Assembly (NCBI RefSeq): GCF_016406725.1
Contig: NZ_JAEKNT010000304.1
Span: forward strand, 1-40,358
Origin: Sphaerochaeta sp. S2
GTDB taxonomy: Bacteria; Spirochaetota; Spirochaetia; Sphaerochaetales; Sphaerochaetaceae
Direction of reading: 5' to 3'
Length of the DNA: 40,358 nt
Shown here: one piece after another, positions 29,959 through 37,219 of the stretch
Layout of the letters: each line of letters starts with the position of its first letter
How positions within the stretch are numbered: position 1 is the stretch's first letter
The notes under the pieces: generated by a model
What the model saw: only the letters and a program-made list of their open reading frames with translations
The model's database searches: none
Told to the model about the DNA's origin: nothing
Translations under genes and position numbers: made by a program

Positions 29959-31178
29959 CAGCTTCTATAATCTCCATTGATCCGAACATACTCATAGGAA
30001 AGATCACAACCCCAAGCAGTGCCTTCCCCCTCTCCGTCTGTCAAGGTTGCAAGTGTCTGCACATCCCTTTCCATCAGGATTCCTTTTGCCTTGTGCTCAT
30101 CAAAGGCCAGGGGAGTCCCTGCTGAGACCACCTGTATCGTCCCCTTGGAAGAGGAAAAAAAGAGGTCAACAGCATGTGGATTGAAATCAGCTCCACTATA
30201 CCCCATGGCACAGAGAATCCGTCCCCAGTTTGCATCACTGCCAAAGAAGGCCGTCTTGACCAGATTGCTGCTGATGATCGAGCGAGCGAGAATCTGGGCT
30301 GTCTCCTTGTCCTTTGCTCCCTTGACCGTTACCTCGAGGAACTTACCAGCCCCCTCCCCATCACGAACAATTGCCTTTGCAAGTTCCTTATGGACATACA
30401 GGAAAGCCTGGGTAAAGGCTTCCCACTCCCTATGGGAGGGAGAGAGGGTGCCACACCCACTCTTTCCATTGGCAAGCACCAGTACGGTATCATTGGTCGA
30501 GGTATCCCCATCCACACTGATCATATTGTAGGTGTCTCGGATGGAGGACCCAAGCAGTTCTTGCAGTACAGGTTTATCGATGGTTGCATCGGTGGTAATG
30601 AAGCTGAGCATGGTTGCCATGTTGGGATGAATCATCCCTGATCCTTTTGCCATACCGCCAATGGTTACCTGCTTCCCATCAATCTCAAGCGAGACTGCAA
30701 CTTCCTTGGTAAAGGTATCGGTGGTGAGAATAGCCTTTGCAGCTTCCTCTGCTCCCGATCTCGATGAATCGAGAACGTTCGCACAATCATCAATTCCTGC
30801 AACAATCTTATCCATGGGCAAGGGAAGCCCGATAACACCGGTGGAACATACCAATACCTCCTCAGGTTGCAAACCCAAGGCCTTTGCCGTATGTACGGCC
30901 ATGGCATGGGCATCCTTCTCTCCTTGCTCTGCAGTACATGCATTGGCATTGCCGCTATTGATCACAATAGCTTGTGCCTGGAGGGAAGAGGAGACCAGCT
31001 TCTGGTCCCAGAGAACCGGGGCTGCTTTCACCAAGTTGGTGGTAAAAGATCCTGCAAAACTACAGGGAACCTCACTATAGACCAAGGCAAGGTCTTTTTT
31101 GCGTTTCTTGACACCACAGGCTACACCATTGGCTGAAAATCCCAAGGCAGCAGTAACGCCACCGTCTACTATTTGCAT
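29958..31178 (-). CDS. argJ: Glutamate N-acetyltransferase / ornithine acetyltransferase
   Basis: The 406-residue enzyme moves the acetyl group from acetylornithine back to glutamate, closing the acetyl cycle. It is an autoprocessing Ntn-type protein. The self-cleavage site and nucleophile threonine are in KGSGMIHPNMATMLSFITTDA. GCDLSYEYVRINGDYRS is the standard C-terminus. The start at 31178 follows AAGGAGG; the frame reaching 31235 would overlap argC and has no such site. Whether it also uses acetyl-CoA (bifunctional) cannot be read, but no argA lies in the operon. Confidence 0.94.
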   Translation of the reverse strand: MQIVDGGVTAALGFSANGVACGVKKRKKDLALVYSEVPCSFAGSFTTNLVKAAPVLWDQKLVSSSLQAQAIVINSGNANACTAEQGEKDAHAMAVHTAKALGLQPEEVLVCSTGVIGLPLPMDKIVAGIDDCANVLDSSRSGAEEAAKAILTTDTFTKEVAVSLEIDGKQVTIGGMAKGSGMIHPNMATMLSFITTDATIDKPVLQELLGSSIRDTYNMISVDGDTSTNDTVLVLANGKSGCGTLSPSHREWEAFTQAFLYVHKELAKAIVRDGEGAGKFLEVTVKGAKDKETAQILARSIISSNLVKTAFFGSDANWGRILCAMGYSGADFNPHAVDLFFSSSKGTIQVVSAGTPLAFDEHKAKGILMERDVQTLATLTDGEGEGTAWGCDLSYEYVRINGDYRS

Positions 31179-31191
31179 CACATATTCCTCC

Positions 31192-32232
31192 TTACAGGGG
31201 GCTGGCAACCGTGGAGGCAAGACCAGTCTCTTCACCCAGGTTGCACCGGATATTCATATTCTGCACGGCTTGGCCGGCAGCTCCTTTGACCAGGTTATCG
31301 ATCGCTCCGATTGCAATAACACGCTTGGTTCTCTCATCAACCTTCCAGCCGATGGCACACATGTTAGTATTCTTCACAAATCGGGTCTCAGGAAGAGATG
31401 ATCCCATCAGCCGAACAAACTTCTCGTCAGCGTACCACTTCTGGTATGCTGCGGTAATATCTGCCTCACTGACCCCTTCCTTCAGATTGGCATAGCAGGT
31501 AGAGAGAATCCCACGGTGCATGGGAACCAGGTGAGGAGTGAACTGCACGACAAGCTCACTACCGCTCAGTTCGCTCAACTCCTGTTCAATCTCCGGGGTA
31601 TGGCGGTGATTCGTCACCCCGTATGCCTTGTATGACTCGTTGACCTCACAAAAGAGGGATCCAAGTTTCTCAGAGCGGCCGGCACCACTGACGCCACTTG
31701 CACTGTCTATGATCAGGGAATCTGGATCAACGAGCTTTTCAGCTACCAAGGGAGCAAGGGTGAGAATGCTACAAGTGGTATAGCAACCAGGATTGGCAAT
31801 CAGATTTGCTGTTTCAATGCGCTCACGATGCAGTTCGCACAGTCCATAGACAGCCTCACTGAGCAAATCCTTGCTCCCGTGATTAGTCTTGTACCAGGAT
31901 TCATAGACACTGCTGTCATTGAGTCGATAATCGGCTCCGAGGTCGATGATGATACAACGCTCCAGTATTTCCCGGTTTACCTTATGACTCGCCATCCCGT
32001 GGGGAAGGGCAAGGAACAGGACAGAGCACCGCTTGCTCGCTTCCTCAATATCTTCCTCTTCCAGGACCAGGTCACACCCTCCCTCAAGAGAGGGATATAT
32101 CTCACTGAAACGCTTTCCGCTGTAGGAGTGTGAGGCAAGGTAGGTAATCTCCACAGAGGGATGATTTACCAGAAGGGCAACCAACTGTGACCCTGCATAG
32201 CCTGTGGCACCAATGACTCCAACTTGTAGCAT
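31192..32232 (-). CDS. argC: N-acetyl-gamma-glutamyl-phosphate reductase
   Basis: The 346-residue NADP-dependent enzyme makes N-acetylglutamate semialdehyde. The Rossmann start is VGVIGATGYAGSQL. The catalytic cysteine is in IANPGCYTTCSILTLAPL, and the general-base histidine is in PHLVPMHRGILST. The start at 32232 has GGAGGA upstream; longer frames lack it. It is first in the arg operon, with an ARG-box-like palindrome 25 bases upstream. Confidence 0.94.
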   Translation of the reverse strand: MLQVGVIGATGYAGSQLVALLVNHPSVEITYLASHSYSGKRFSEIYPSLEGGCDLVLEEEDIEEASKRCSVLFLALPHGMASHKVNREILERCIIIDLGADYRLNDSSVYESWYKTNHGSKDLLSEAVYGLCELHRERIETANLIANPGCYTTCSILTLAPLVAEKLVDPDSLIIDSASGVSGAGRSEKLGSLFCEVNESYKAYGVTNHRHTPEIEQELSELSGSELVVQFTPHLVPMHRGILSTCYANLKEGVSEADITAAYQKWYADEKFVRLMGSSLPETRFVKNTNMCAIGWKVDERTKRVIAIGAIDNLVKGAAGQAVQNMNIRCNLGEETGLASTVASPL

Positions 32233-32256
32233 ACGTTCCTCCATATAAGCAATATT

Positions 32257-32270
32257 AGTATAATTATACA
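32257..32270 (-). promoter_or_regulatory. ARG-box-like operator upstream of argC
   Basis: Minus-strand TGTATAATTATACT fits the ArgR/AhrC half-consensus TGNATWWWWATNCA with one mismatch and contains the perfect palindrome GTATAATTATAC. It also contains a TATAAT (32268-32263) that could be the -10 box of the arg operon, with a weak -35 (TGGTCA, 16-base spacer). Arginine repression at the promoter is the likely role. Confidence 0.6.
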
Positions 32271-32328
32271 AAAATATTCCGTTTTGACCAGACCTTTGCA
32301 TATATTTTCACAATTTTATGTATAAATA

Positions 32329-33015
32329 TTAATTAAACCAATATACCAACTCTGAAGAAAATACCAATCCAAGCTTATTTTGGAGAGACAGAGAGGCTTT
32401 ATTTGCCACCTCTACGTGGCAGTATGGGATAGTTCCTTGAGCGAGCAACCTATTGATATATGCTCTCTCCAACGCTTCACCCACATGCCTCCTCCGGTAC
32501 TGGGGCAACACCTCCAGCATACCCATAGCACACTCAACATGCCTTCCCATGAACCCAGCTAGATTGCCATCGATCTCTGCAGCAATCATGACCCCTGCCT
32601 CGTATCGTTCACGGATATACGCTTCATCACCATGTTCGTAGTGATGCAACACCATAGGAAGGTCTTTCTCCTCGAGAGGGCGGATGAGGATGGACTCATC
32701 CTCAATAAGTGGTTGTGCCAAAAGATACACAGCTTGGACACACTCCAGAGAGACAGCAAGACCTTTCCCCTTGAGCGCATGGACAAGAGGCCCGGCGTGC
32801 ACAGAGATGGGATCCTTGCAATGAGAGAGCTCGTCAGCAAAGGTATCTGCCGCTGCTGGGTTAAACAACGCCACCGCATAGATTGCATCCTGAATATGGA
32901 GCAATATTCCATCTTCATCTGCAATAAGCACCTTTGCTATACCCTCTTCCAATGGTTCAATCAAATCGATATAGGTAGTTCTCCCCTTCAGGGAGAGTGT
33001 CTTGATTACATCCAT
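32329..33015 (-). CDS. GNAT-family acetyltransferase with N-terminal extension
   Basis: The 228-residue protein has an unassigned N-terminal half (about 1-105) that may be a second, degenerate GNAT lobe. The C-terminal GNAT domain follows: ILIRPLEEKDLPMVLHHY, then GMLEVLPQYRRRHVGEALERAYINRLL with the acetyl-CoA loop RRRHVG, and NKASLSLQNKLGLVFSSELVYW. The substrate is unknown. It lies upstream of argC on the same strand, but an AT-rich promoter region separates them, so it is not evidently an arginine enzyme. ArgA-type activity cannot be claimed. Confidence 0.78.
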   Translation of the reverse strand: MDVIKTLSLKGRTTYIDLIEPLEEGIAKVLIADEDGILLHIQDAIYAVALFNPAAADTFADELSHCKDPISVHAGPLVHALKGKGLAVSLECVQAVYLLAQPLIEDESILIRPLEEKDLPMVLHHYEHGDEAYIRERYEAGVMIAAEIDGNLAGFMGRHVECAMGMLEVLPQYRRRHVGEALERAYINRLLAQGTIPYCHVEVANKASLSLQNKLGLVFSSELVYWFN

Positions 33016-33045
33016 AGCCTACTGTAACGCAAGATAGCGCTGCTG

Positions 33046-33417
33046 TCAGTGTCGCAAGCTGTTGATTCCATGAAATGCCAACCCAATGAGACTCAGATTA
33101 TAGAGGATCAGAATGAACCCAGCAAAAAGGGGACTCGGATCGCTGAGTACCATCAGGATAAAGAGCGTAACAAGCATCAAAGGAAGGAAGATGAACAACA
33201 GCATGGCAGGAATCCGCCTTGCCATGGTTCCGATAGTTAGGGAGAGAGCCCCAACACAAGCTACCAAACCAAGCTCGGCGGTAAGCAGGTAATCAAAGAG
33301 GAACTCCCCGGAAGCAAGCAAGAAAAACACAGCAAGCAATACCGGGGAAAGTAGCAACACCAGAAGTATTGCAGTCCCCACCACCATCAGGATTGCACTG
33401 AGTGAGCGTTCTCTCAT
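33046..33417 (-). CDS. Small four-helix membrane protein, unknown function
   Basis: The 123-residue protein is almost wholly hydrophobic, with about four membrane segments (near 8-34, 43-65, 69-90 and 95-117) and positively charged ends. No family is recognised. The start overlaps the stop of the cytidylate-kinase-like gene by 4 bp (ATGA), which supports it as a real, coupled gene. The next gene, a GNAT, starts 30 bases later on the same strand. Confidence 0.65.
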   Translation of the reverse strand: MRERSLSAILMVVGTAILLVLLLSPVLLAVFFLLASGEFLFDYLLTAELGLVACVGALSLTIGTMARRIPAMLLFIFLPLMLVTLFILMVLSDPSPLFAGFILILYNLSLIGLAFHGINSLRH

Positions 33418-34067
33418 CTTGCCTCTCTGCCAAGCATCTTCTCAACAAGTTTGAGCAATACATCGTCAACCACAAGATCTGCTCGGCTGGTTTTTGCATC
33501 CATTCGTGGTCGTTTCATCAGTTGCTGATAGGCATCAGCAATCCAAAGCGTCGCTGTCTCCGGTGAAACGATACCGGTATCAATGACCAAATCAAAGAGA
33601 GAAGCATCACGCTGGTTATACTGCAGGTCGGACTGGACAAAAGATGTCCTCACCAACTCCTGGTCTATGAGTGCTTTCCTTGCCTGCTCTTCAGTCCCAC
33701 CCCGCTCTTTCTGTTTCCTTTGGACCCTCACCTCAAGCGGAGCCTTGATCCGTACATTCAGGACATCAGTATAGCCTTGCAGAAGACCAAACCCTCCTCG
33801 CCCAAGCATGACTACATTGCCAACCTTGGCAAATGCACGCATGACTGCAAGGAGAAAATCCACAGTTCGATACCGGTGTTGGTCAAATCGTTCCCAGAAT
33901 GTGGGCAAACTGTCATAGACTTCGTCAAACCCACTGAAGCCATACTCATGCATGACTTTCTCAATATCTTGCTTGTCCACGAAGGAAAGCCCCAGTTGCT
34001 CGGCCACTTGCTTGGCGATGAAGGTTCCTTCACTGCCAATCTGACGGGAAATAGTAATAACTCCCAT
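33414..34067 (-). CDS. Cytidylate kinase-like family protein
   Basis: The 217-residue protein fits the cytidylate-kinase-like (AAA_26) family. It begins MGVITISRQIGSEGTFIAKQVAEQLGL, a P-loop-like start in which the usual GxxGxGK/T reads GSEGTFIAK, followed by VDKQDIEKV and VVMLGRGGFGLLQG. Members are not true CMP kinases, and their substrate is unknown. The family often accompanies membrane proteins, as here. The start at 34067 follows GAGGAGGT; the frame to 34091 would include that site. Confidence 0.82.
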   Translation of the reverse strand: MGVITISRQIGSEGTFIAKQVAEQLGLSFVDKQDIEKVMHEYGFSGFDEVYDSLPTFWERFDQHRYRTVDFLLAVMRAFAKVGNVVMLGRGGFGLLQGYTDVLNVRIKAPLEVRVQRKQKERGGTEEQARKALIDQELVRTSFVQSDLQYNQRDASLFDLVIDTGIVSPETATLWIADAYQQLMKRPRMDAKTSRADLVVDDVLLKLVEKMLGREAR

Positions 34068-34134
34068 AGGCACCTCCTCTGGTAATTTCATGGTAAGTCA
34101 GTACCTTTGTGCTGTCAAGGAATGGCCCTTAATG

Positions 34135-36138
34135 CTAGTCATAGGAGAGGGCAAGTACCTGTTCTATAAAGAGTTTAGCGAGCAACGGATCAAACTGGGT
34201 CCCAGCGCATTTTTTGATCTCCTTTGCCGCTTCAACGGCGGAGACTGCCTTACGGTAGGTTCTCTCACTGGTCATCGCATCAAAGGCATCGGCAATTGCA
34301 ATCATCCTGGATTGCAAAGGAATCGACTCCCCACGTATGGCCTTGGGATATCCAGTTCCATCAAAGTGCTCATGATGGGCAAGCACATAGGGCGCCAATG
34401 CTTGCATATCCTCAACTGAGCTGAGTATACGAAAGCCGATCTCGGCATGTCGTTTCATCTCCTCCCATTCCAGAGGGGACAACTTTCCATCCTTGTTGAG
34501 TATATTCTCAGCAATAGCGATTTTACCGATATCATGCAAAAGGCCTACCAGTCGTAACTCATTACACGATCTCTCACTGAGACCAAAGGATCTTCCCAAC
34601 TGTTCACTGAGTTCACTGACTCGTCTTGAGTGAGCCTCTTCCCGTTTATTTTTCTCATGGAGGGTGTTGATGATGGCATAGACAGCTTTTCCCTGCATCT
34701 GGGGACTATCGAGCAATTTCTGGGTGGCTAGGTGTTTTTCAGCCAACTTCACCGCCTCATTCAGGTCAAATGTGGCATCCTCCACGACATAGAGCCCAAA
34801 ACTGATCGAGGGAGCAACAGCATCCATTACCCTGAATGTTGATACTTTCTCTACCACATTCTCGAGACAGGTTTCACACTCCTCTGCCGTATATCCAGGC
34901 AGCAAGAGTGCAAACTCATCACCCCCTACCCTGAAAAGGTTTGGACAATCAGGGAAGGTTTCCCGCAATAGGATAGCAACCTGTTTCAGGATTCTGTTCC
35001 CTTGCTCCCTTCCGAAGGCCTCGTTGATTATCCTGAGACGATTCATATCTGCAAAGACAACACTCAAGGGAAGATTCCCCTCAAGGGTCATATTGCTGAT
35101 AACCCGCTCGAACTCCACCCGGTCGTATAAATCGGTGAGTGCATCATGGGTAGAGGCATAAAGAATCCTCTTCTCAGCAAGCTTTCTCTTGGTAATATCG
35201 ACGGTCATGCAGAGACTGCTTAAATCTACAAGGTCCTCTTCAGAAAACACACAAAGGGATAGATTGGCCCAGATGGTTGAACCATCTTTTTTCACGAATC
35301 GCTTATCGAAGGTAAAGGAATCCTCCTCCCCACTGAACATCTTTTGCGTGATCTGGTTACTCATCTGTACATCCTCAGGATGAGAGAATTCTGCCCACGT
35401 ATGACCAAGCATCTCCTCTCTGGTGTATCCCAAGATATCCAGATAGCTCTGGTTGATTCTCTGAATCTCGCCGGTCCTCAGGTTGGTGAGAGACATCCCA
35501 ATAGGTGCTTTTTCAAATATTGTCTTGAACTGCTGTTCGCTTTTTTTCAAGGCAGCAATATCGGCCAACCGATAAGCCTGACTGAAGAGAAGAAGACAGA
35601 GCAAGTACGTTCCTACTGGATAGAATACCAGTATTGGGAAGGTCATCACGGAAAATACATGAATCCTTACCGAAGAGGGCATAAGCAACATGCAAAGCAG
35701 CATGATTGCATGGTCAGTCAAACCAACAAGATAGAACTCGATATTGATATGGCGCCGTCTCTCCAACACAATTTGATAGCGATAGTGATGCCAGAGGACG
35801 CCTACCATTGTACTCGTAATGATGGTAGCCAACCCAGCATAGAGGCCCGCCCCACCCTTCAAGATTCTGAAAACGGCTATCATACCACTTCCGATAAGCG
35901 TCGGTGTCAATCCAAAAACCATACCGGAGACAACGATAAGGATGGATCTTGAGTCGAACACAACACCTTCCTCGAGAATGAACGGGTTAAGCATCACCAA
36001 GATGCCCACCACACCGATAACAATCCCGACCAAGATATGATAGGAATAGAGTTTTCTTGGGTTCTTGAATGGATAGGTAGTGAAAAAGACACTGAGGGTT
36101 AAGAGCATGGCAATGTTGAATAATACATTAACCATCAT
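34135..36138 (-). CDS. 5TMR-LYT membrane sensor with PAS, GGDEF and HD-GYP domains
   Basis: The 667-residue protein has an N-terminal 5TM-5TMR_LYT membrane sensor (about 1-190, with EEGVVFDSRSILIVVSGMVFG and RILKGGAGLYAGLATI). A PAS domain (about 200-320), a GGDEF domain (about 325-490) and an HD-GYP domain (about 500-667) follow. The phosphodiesterase is complete: HDIGKIAI, HHEHFDGTGYP and IADAFDAMTSERTYR. The cyclase has GGDEF (405-409), but its substrate loop reads NEAFGREQGN instead of NDxFGHxxGD, and no I-site is present. Net c-di-GMP breakdown is likely. The start (36138) overlaps the stop of the upstream cyclase gene (ATGA) after GAGGGA. Confidence 0.88.
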   Translation of the reverse strand: MMVNVLFNIAMLLTLSVFFTTYPFKNPRKLYSYHILVGIVIGVVGILVMLNPFILEEGVVFDSRSILIVVSGMVFGLTPTLIGSGMIAVFRILKGGAGLYAGLATIITSTMVGVLWHHYRYQIVLERRRHINIEFYLVGLTDHAIMLLCMLLMPSSVRIHVFSVMTFPILVFYPVGTYLLCLLLFSQAYRLADIAALKKSEQQFKTIFEKAPIGMSLTNLRTGEIQRINQSYLDILGYTREEMLGHTWAEFSHPEDVQMSNQITQKMFSGEEDSFTFDKRFVKKDGSTIWANLSLCVFSEEDLVDLSSLCMTVDITKRKLAEKRILYASTHDALTDLYDRVEFERVISNMTLEGNLPLSVVFADMNRLRIINEAFGREQGNRILKQVAILLRETFPDCPNLFRVGGDEFALLLPGYTAEECETCLENVVEKVSTFRVMDAVAPSISFGLYVVEDATFDLNEAVKLAEKHLATQKLLDSPQMQGKAVYAIINTLHEKNKREEAHSRRVSELSEQLGRSFGLSERSCNELRLVGLLHDIGKIAIAENILNKDGKLSPLEWEEMKRHAEIGFRILSSVEDMQALAPYVLAHHEHFDGTGYPKAIRGESIPLQSRMIAIADAFDAMTSERTYRKAVSAVEAAKEIKKCAGTQFDPLLAKLFIEQVLALSYD

Positions 36139-37088
36139 GATTCCCTCATTGAGGGGGTAAAGAAACACACATGGTTTCTTCCCGACTCTTTTGCCTTATA
36201 TAAGGCAATATCAGCTTTACTGATCAGGGAGGAGGAAGCCAGATCTGGGCCTTCTACCCGGGCAACACCGATTGAGATATGAATATTCAATGCAAGGTCT
36301 TGGAAGAAGAATGCCTCTGAAGCAACCCGCAGTCTCAGCTCTTCAGCAATTTGTACTGCCTCCTCATCACTCTTGTTTGTCACCGCGATAACAAACTCAT
36401 CTCCACCATACCGTGCAATTGCCTTGCTGTGCTTGATAACCTCTTTGGCACGGACTGCAAATTCCTGAAGCACCGCGTCCCCTGCCAAGTGACCATGGGT
36501 ATCGTTGATCTCCTTGAAGTGGTCGATATCACAGATAAGGATGTGGGCATTCCCCGCTTCCTGCAGATGCAGGGAAACACGTTGCAGGAAGTATCGACGA
36601 TTATACAATCCGGTAAGGGGGTCTACATTGGAGAGATCCCTGAGTTGTTTATGGAGGTTCCTTCTCTCGGTGATGTTTATGATCATCACGGTCACTGCCC
36701 GTTGTCCCTGATACGGTTTCTCCAACGGATACATGCGAGCCTCAAACCACTGATTTCCCCCTGGTCCATTCTTGGTGGTCAGGGTTACATCCTCAGTTTC
36801 CAGTTGGTAGTCAAAGGAGTTGAGCATGCCAACTTCCAGGGTATGGTGTACCTGGTCCATGAAAAAATCAGCAAAACCCTTGGGCATGAACGAGTAGATA
36901 TTCTTACCCTTAAGGGGAAGTCCATCATCATAGAGCGAGCGCTCAGTTCCTCCGAGTACCTCAAGATAGGTCCCATCCTCACCCACCACAATAAAGGGGT
37001 CTGGAATGGTGTTGAACAGCGACCTTGAGATGTCATCGAGAAGAGGAATACCCTGTTCTTGCTTCGCCTTCGTTTTCATACTCCTCAT
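36135..37088 (-). CDS. PAS-GGDEF diguanylate cyclase, soluble
   Basis: The 317-residue protein has a PAS domain (about 20-150: LFNTIPDPFIVVGEDGTYLEVLGG … VTVMIINITERR) and a complete GGDEF domain (ICDIDHFKEINDTHGHLAGD, RYGGDEFVIA, SKADIALYKAKESGRN). No inhibitory RxxD precedes GGDEF, and there are no membrane segments. The start is uncertain: 37088 (no ribosome binding site) or 37079 (GAGGAG, but one base away); frames reaching 37262 are not supported. It is translationally coupled to the HD-GYP gene. Confidence 0.85.
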   Translation of the reverse strand: MRSMKTKAKQEQGIPLLDDISRSLFNTIPDPFIVVGEDGTYLEVLGGTERSLYDDGLPLKGKNIYSFMPKGFADFFMDQVHHTLEVGMLNSFDYQLETEDVTLTTKNGPGGNQWFEARMYPLEKPYQGQRAVTVMIINITERRNLHKQLRDLSNVDPLTGLYNRRYFLQRVSLHLQEAGNAHILICDIDHFKEINDTHGHLAGDAVLQEFAVRAKEVIKHSKAIARYGGDEFVIAVTNKSDEEAVQIAEELRLRVASEAFFFQDLALNIHISIGVARVEGPDLASSSLISKADIALYKAKESGRNHVCFFTPSMRES

Positions 37089-37160
37089 GGTAGTGTGCAA
37101 AGGGAAGTAATTCAATCGGCTTGTACGATAATTTGCATGAAAGCTGACAAAGAAAAGAGT

Positions 37161-37198
37161 ACAAAGGGGGGCTTCCCGACACAACTCAGAAAGCCCCC
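37161..37198 (-). terminator. Terminator after glutamine synthetase
   Basis: On the minus strand, GGGGGCTT (37198-37191) pairs with AAGCCCCC (37173-37166), followed by a weak T-tract (TTTGTA). It separates glnN from the downstream c-di-GMP genes. Confidence 0.7.
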
Positions 37199-37219
37199 AG
37201 AGCGAAGCAGCACAACGTA

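Noticed and set aside
32329-33015. Calling the GNAT upstream of argC an N-acetylglutamate synthase (argA)
   Set aside because: The sequence lacks the amino-acid-kinase domain of ArgA and has its own promoter gap to argC; ArgJ already supplies acetylglutamate.
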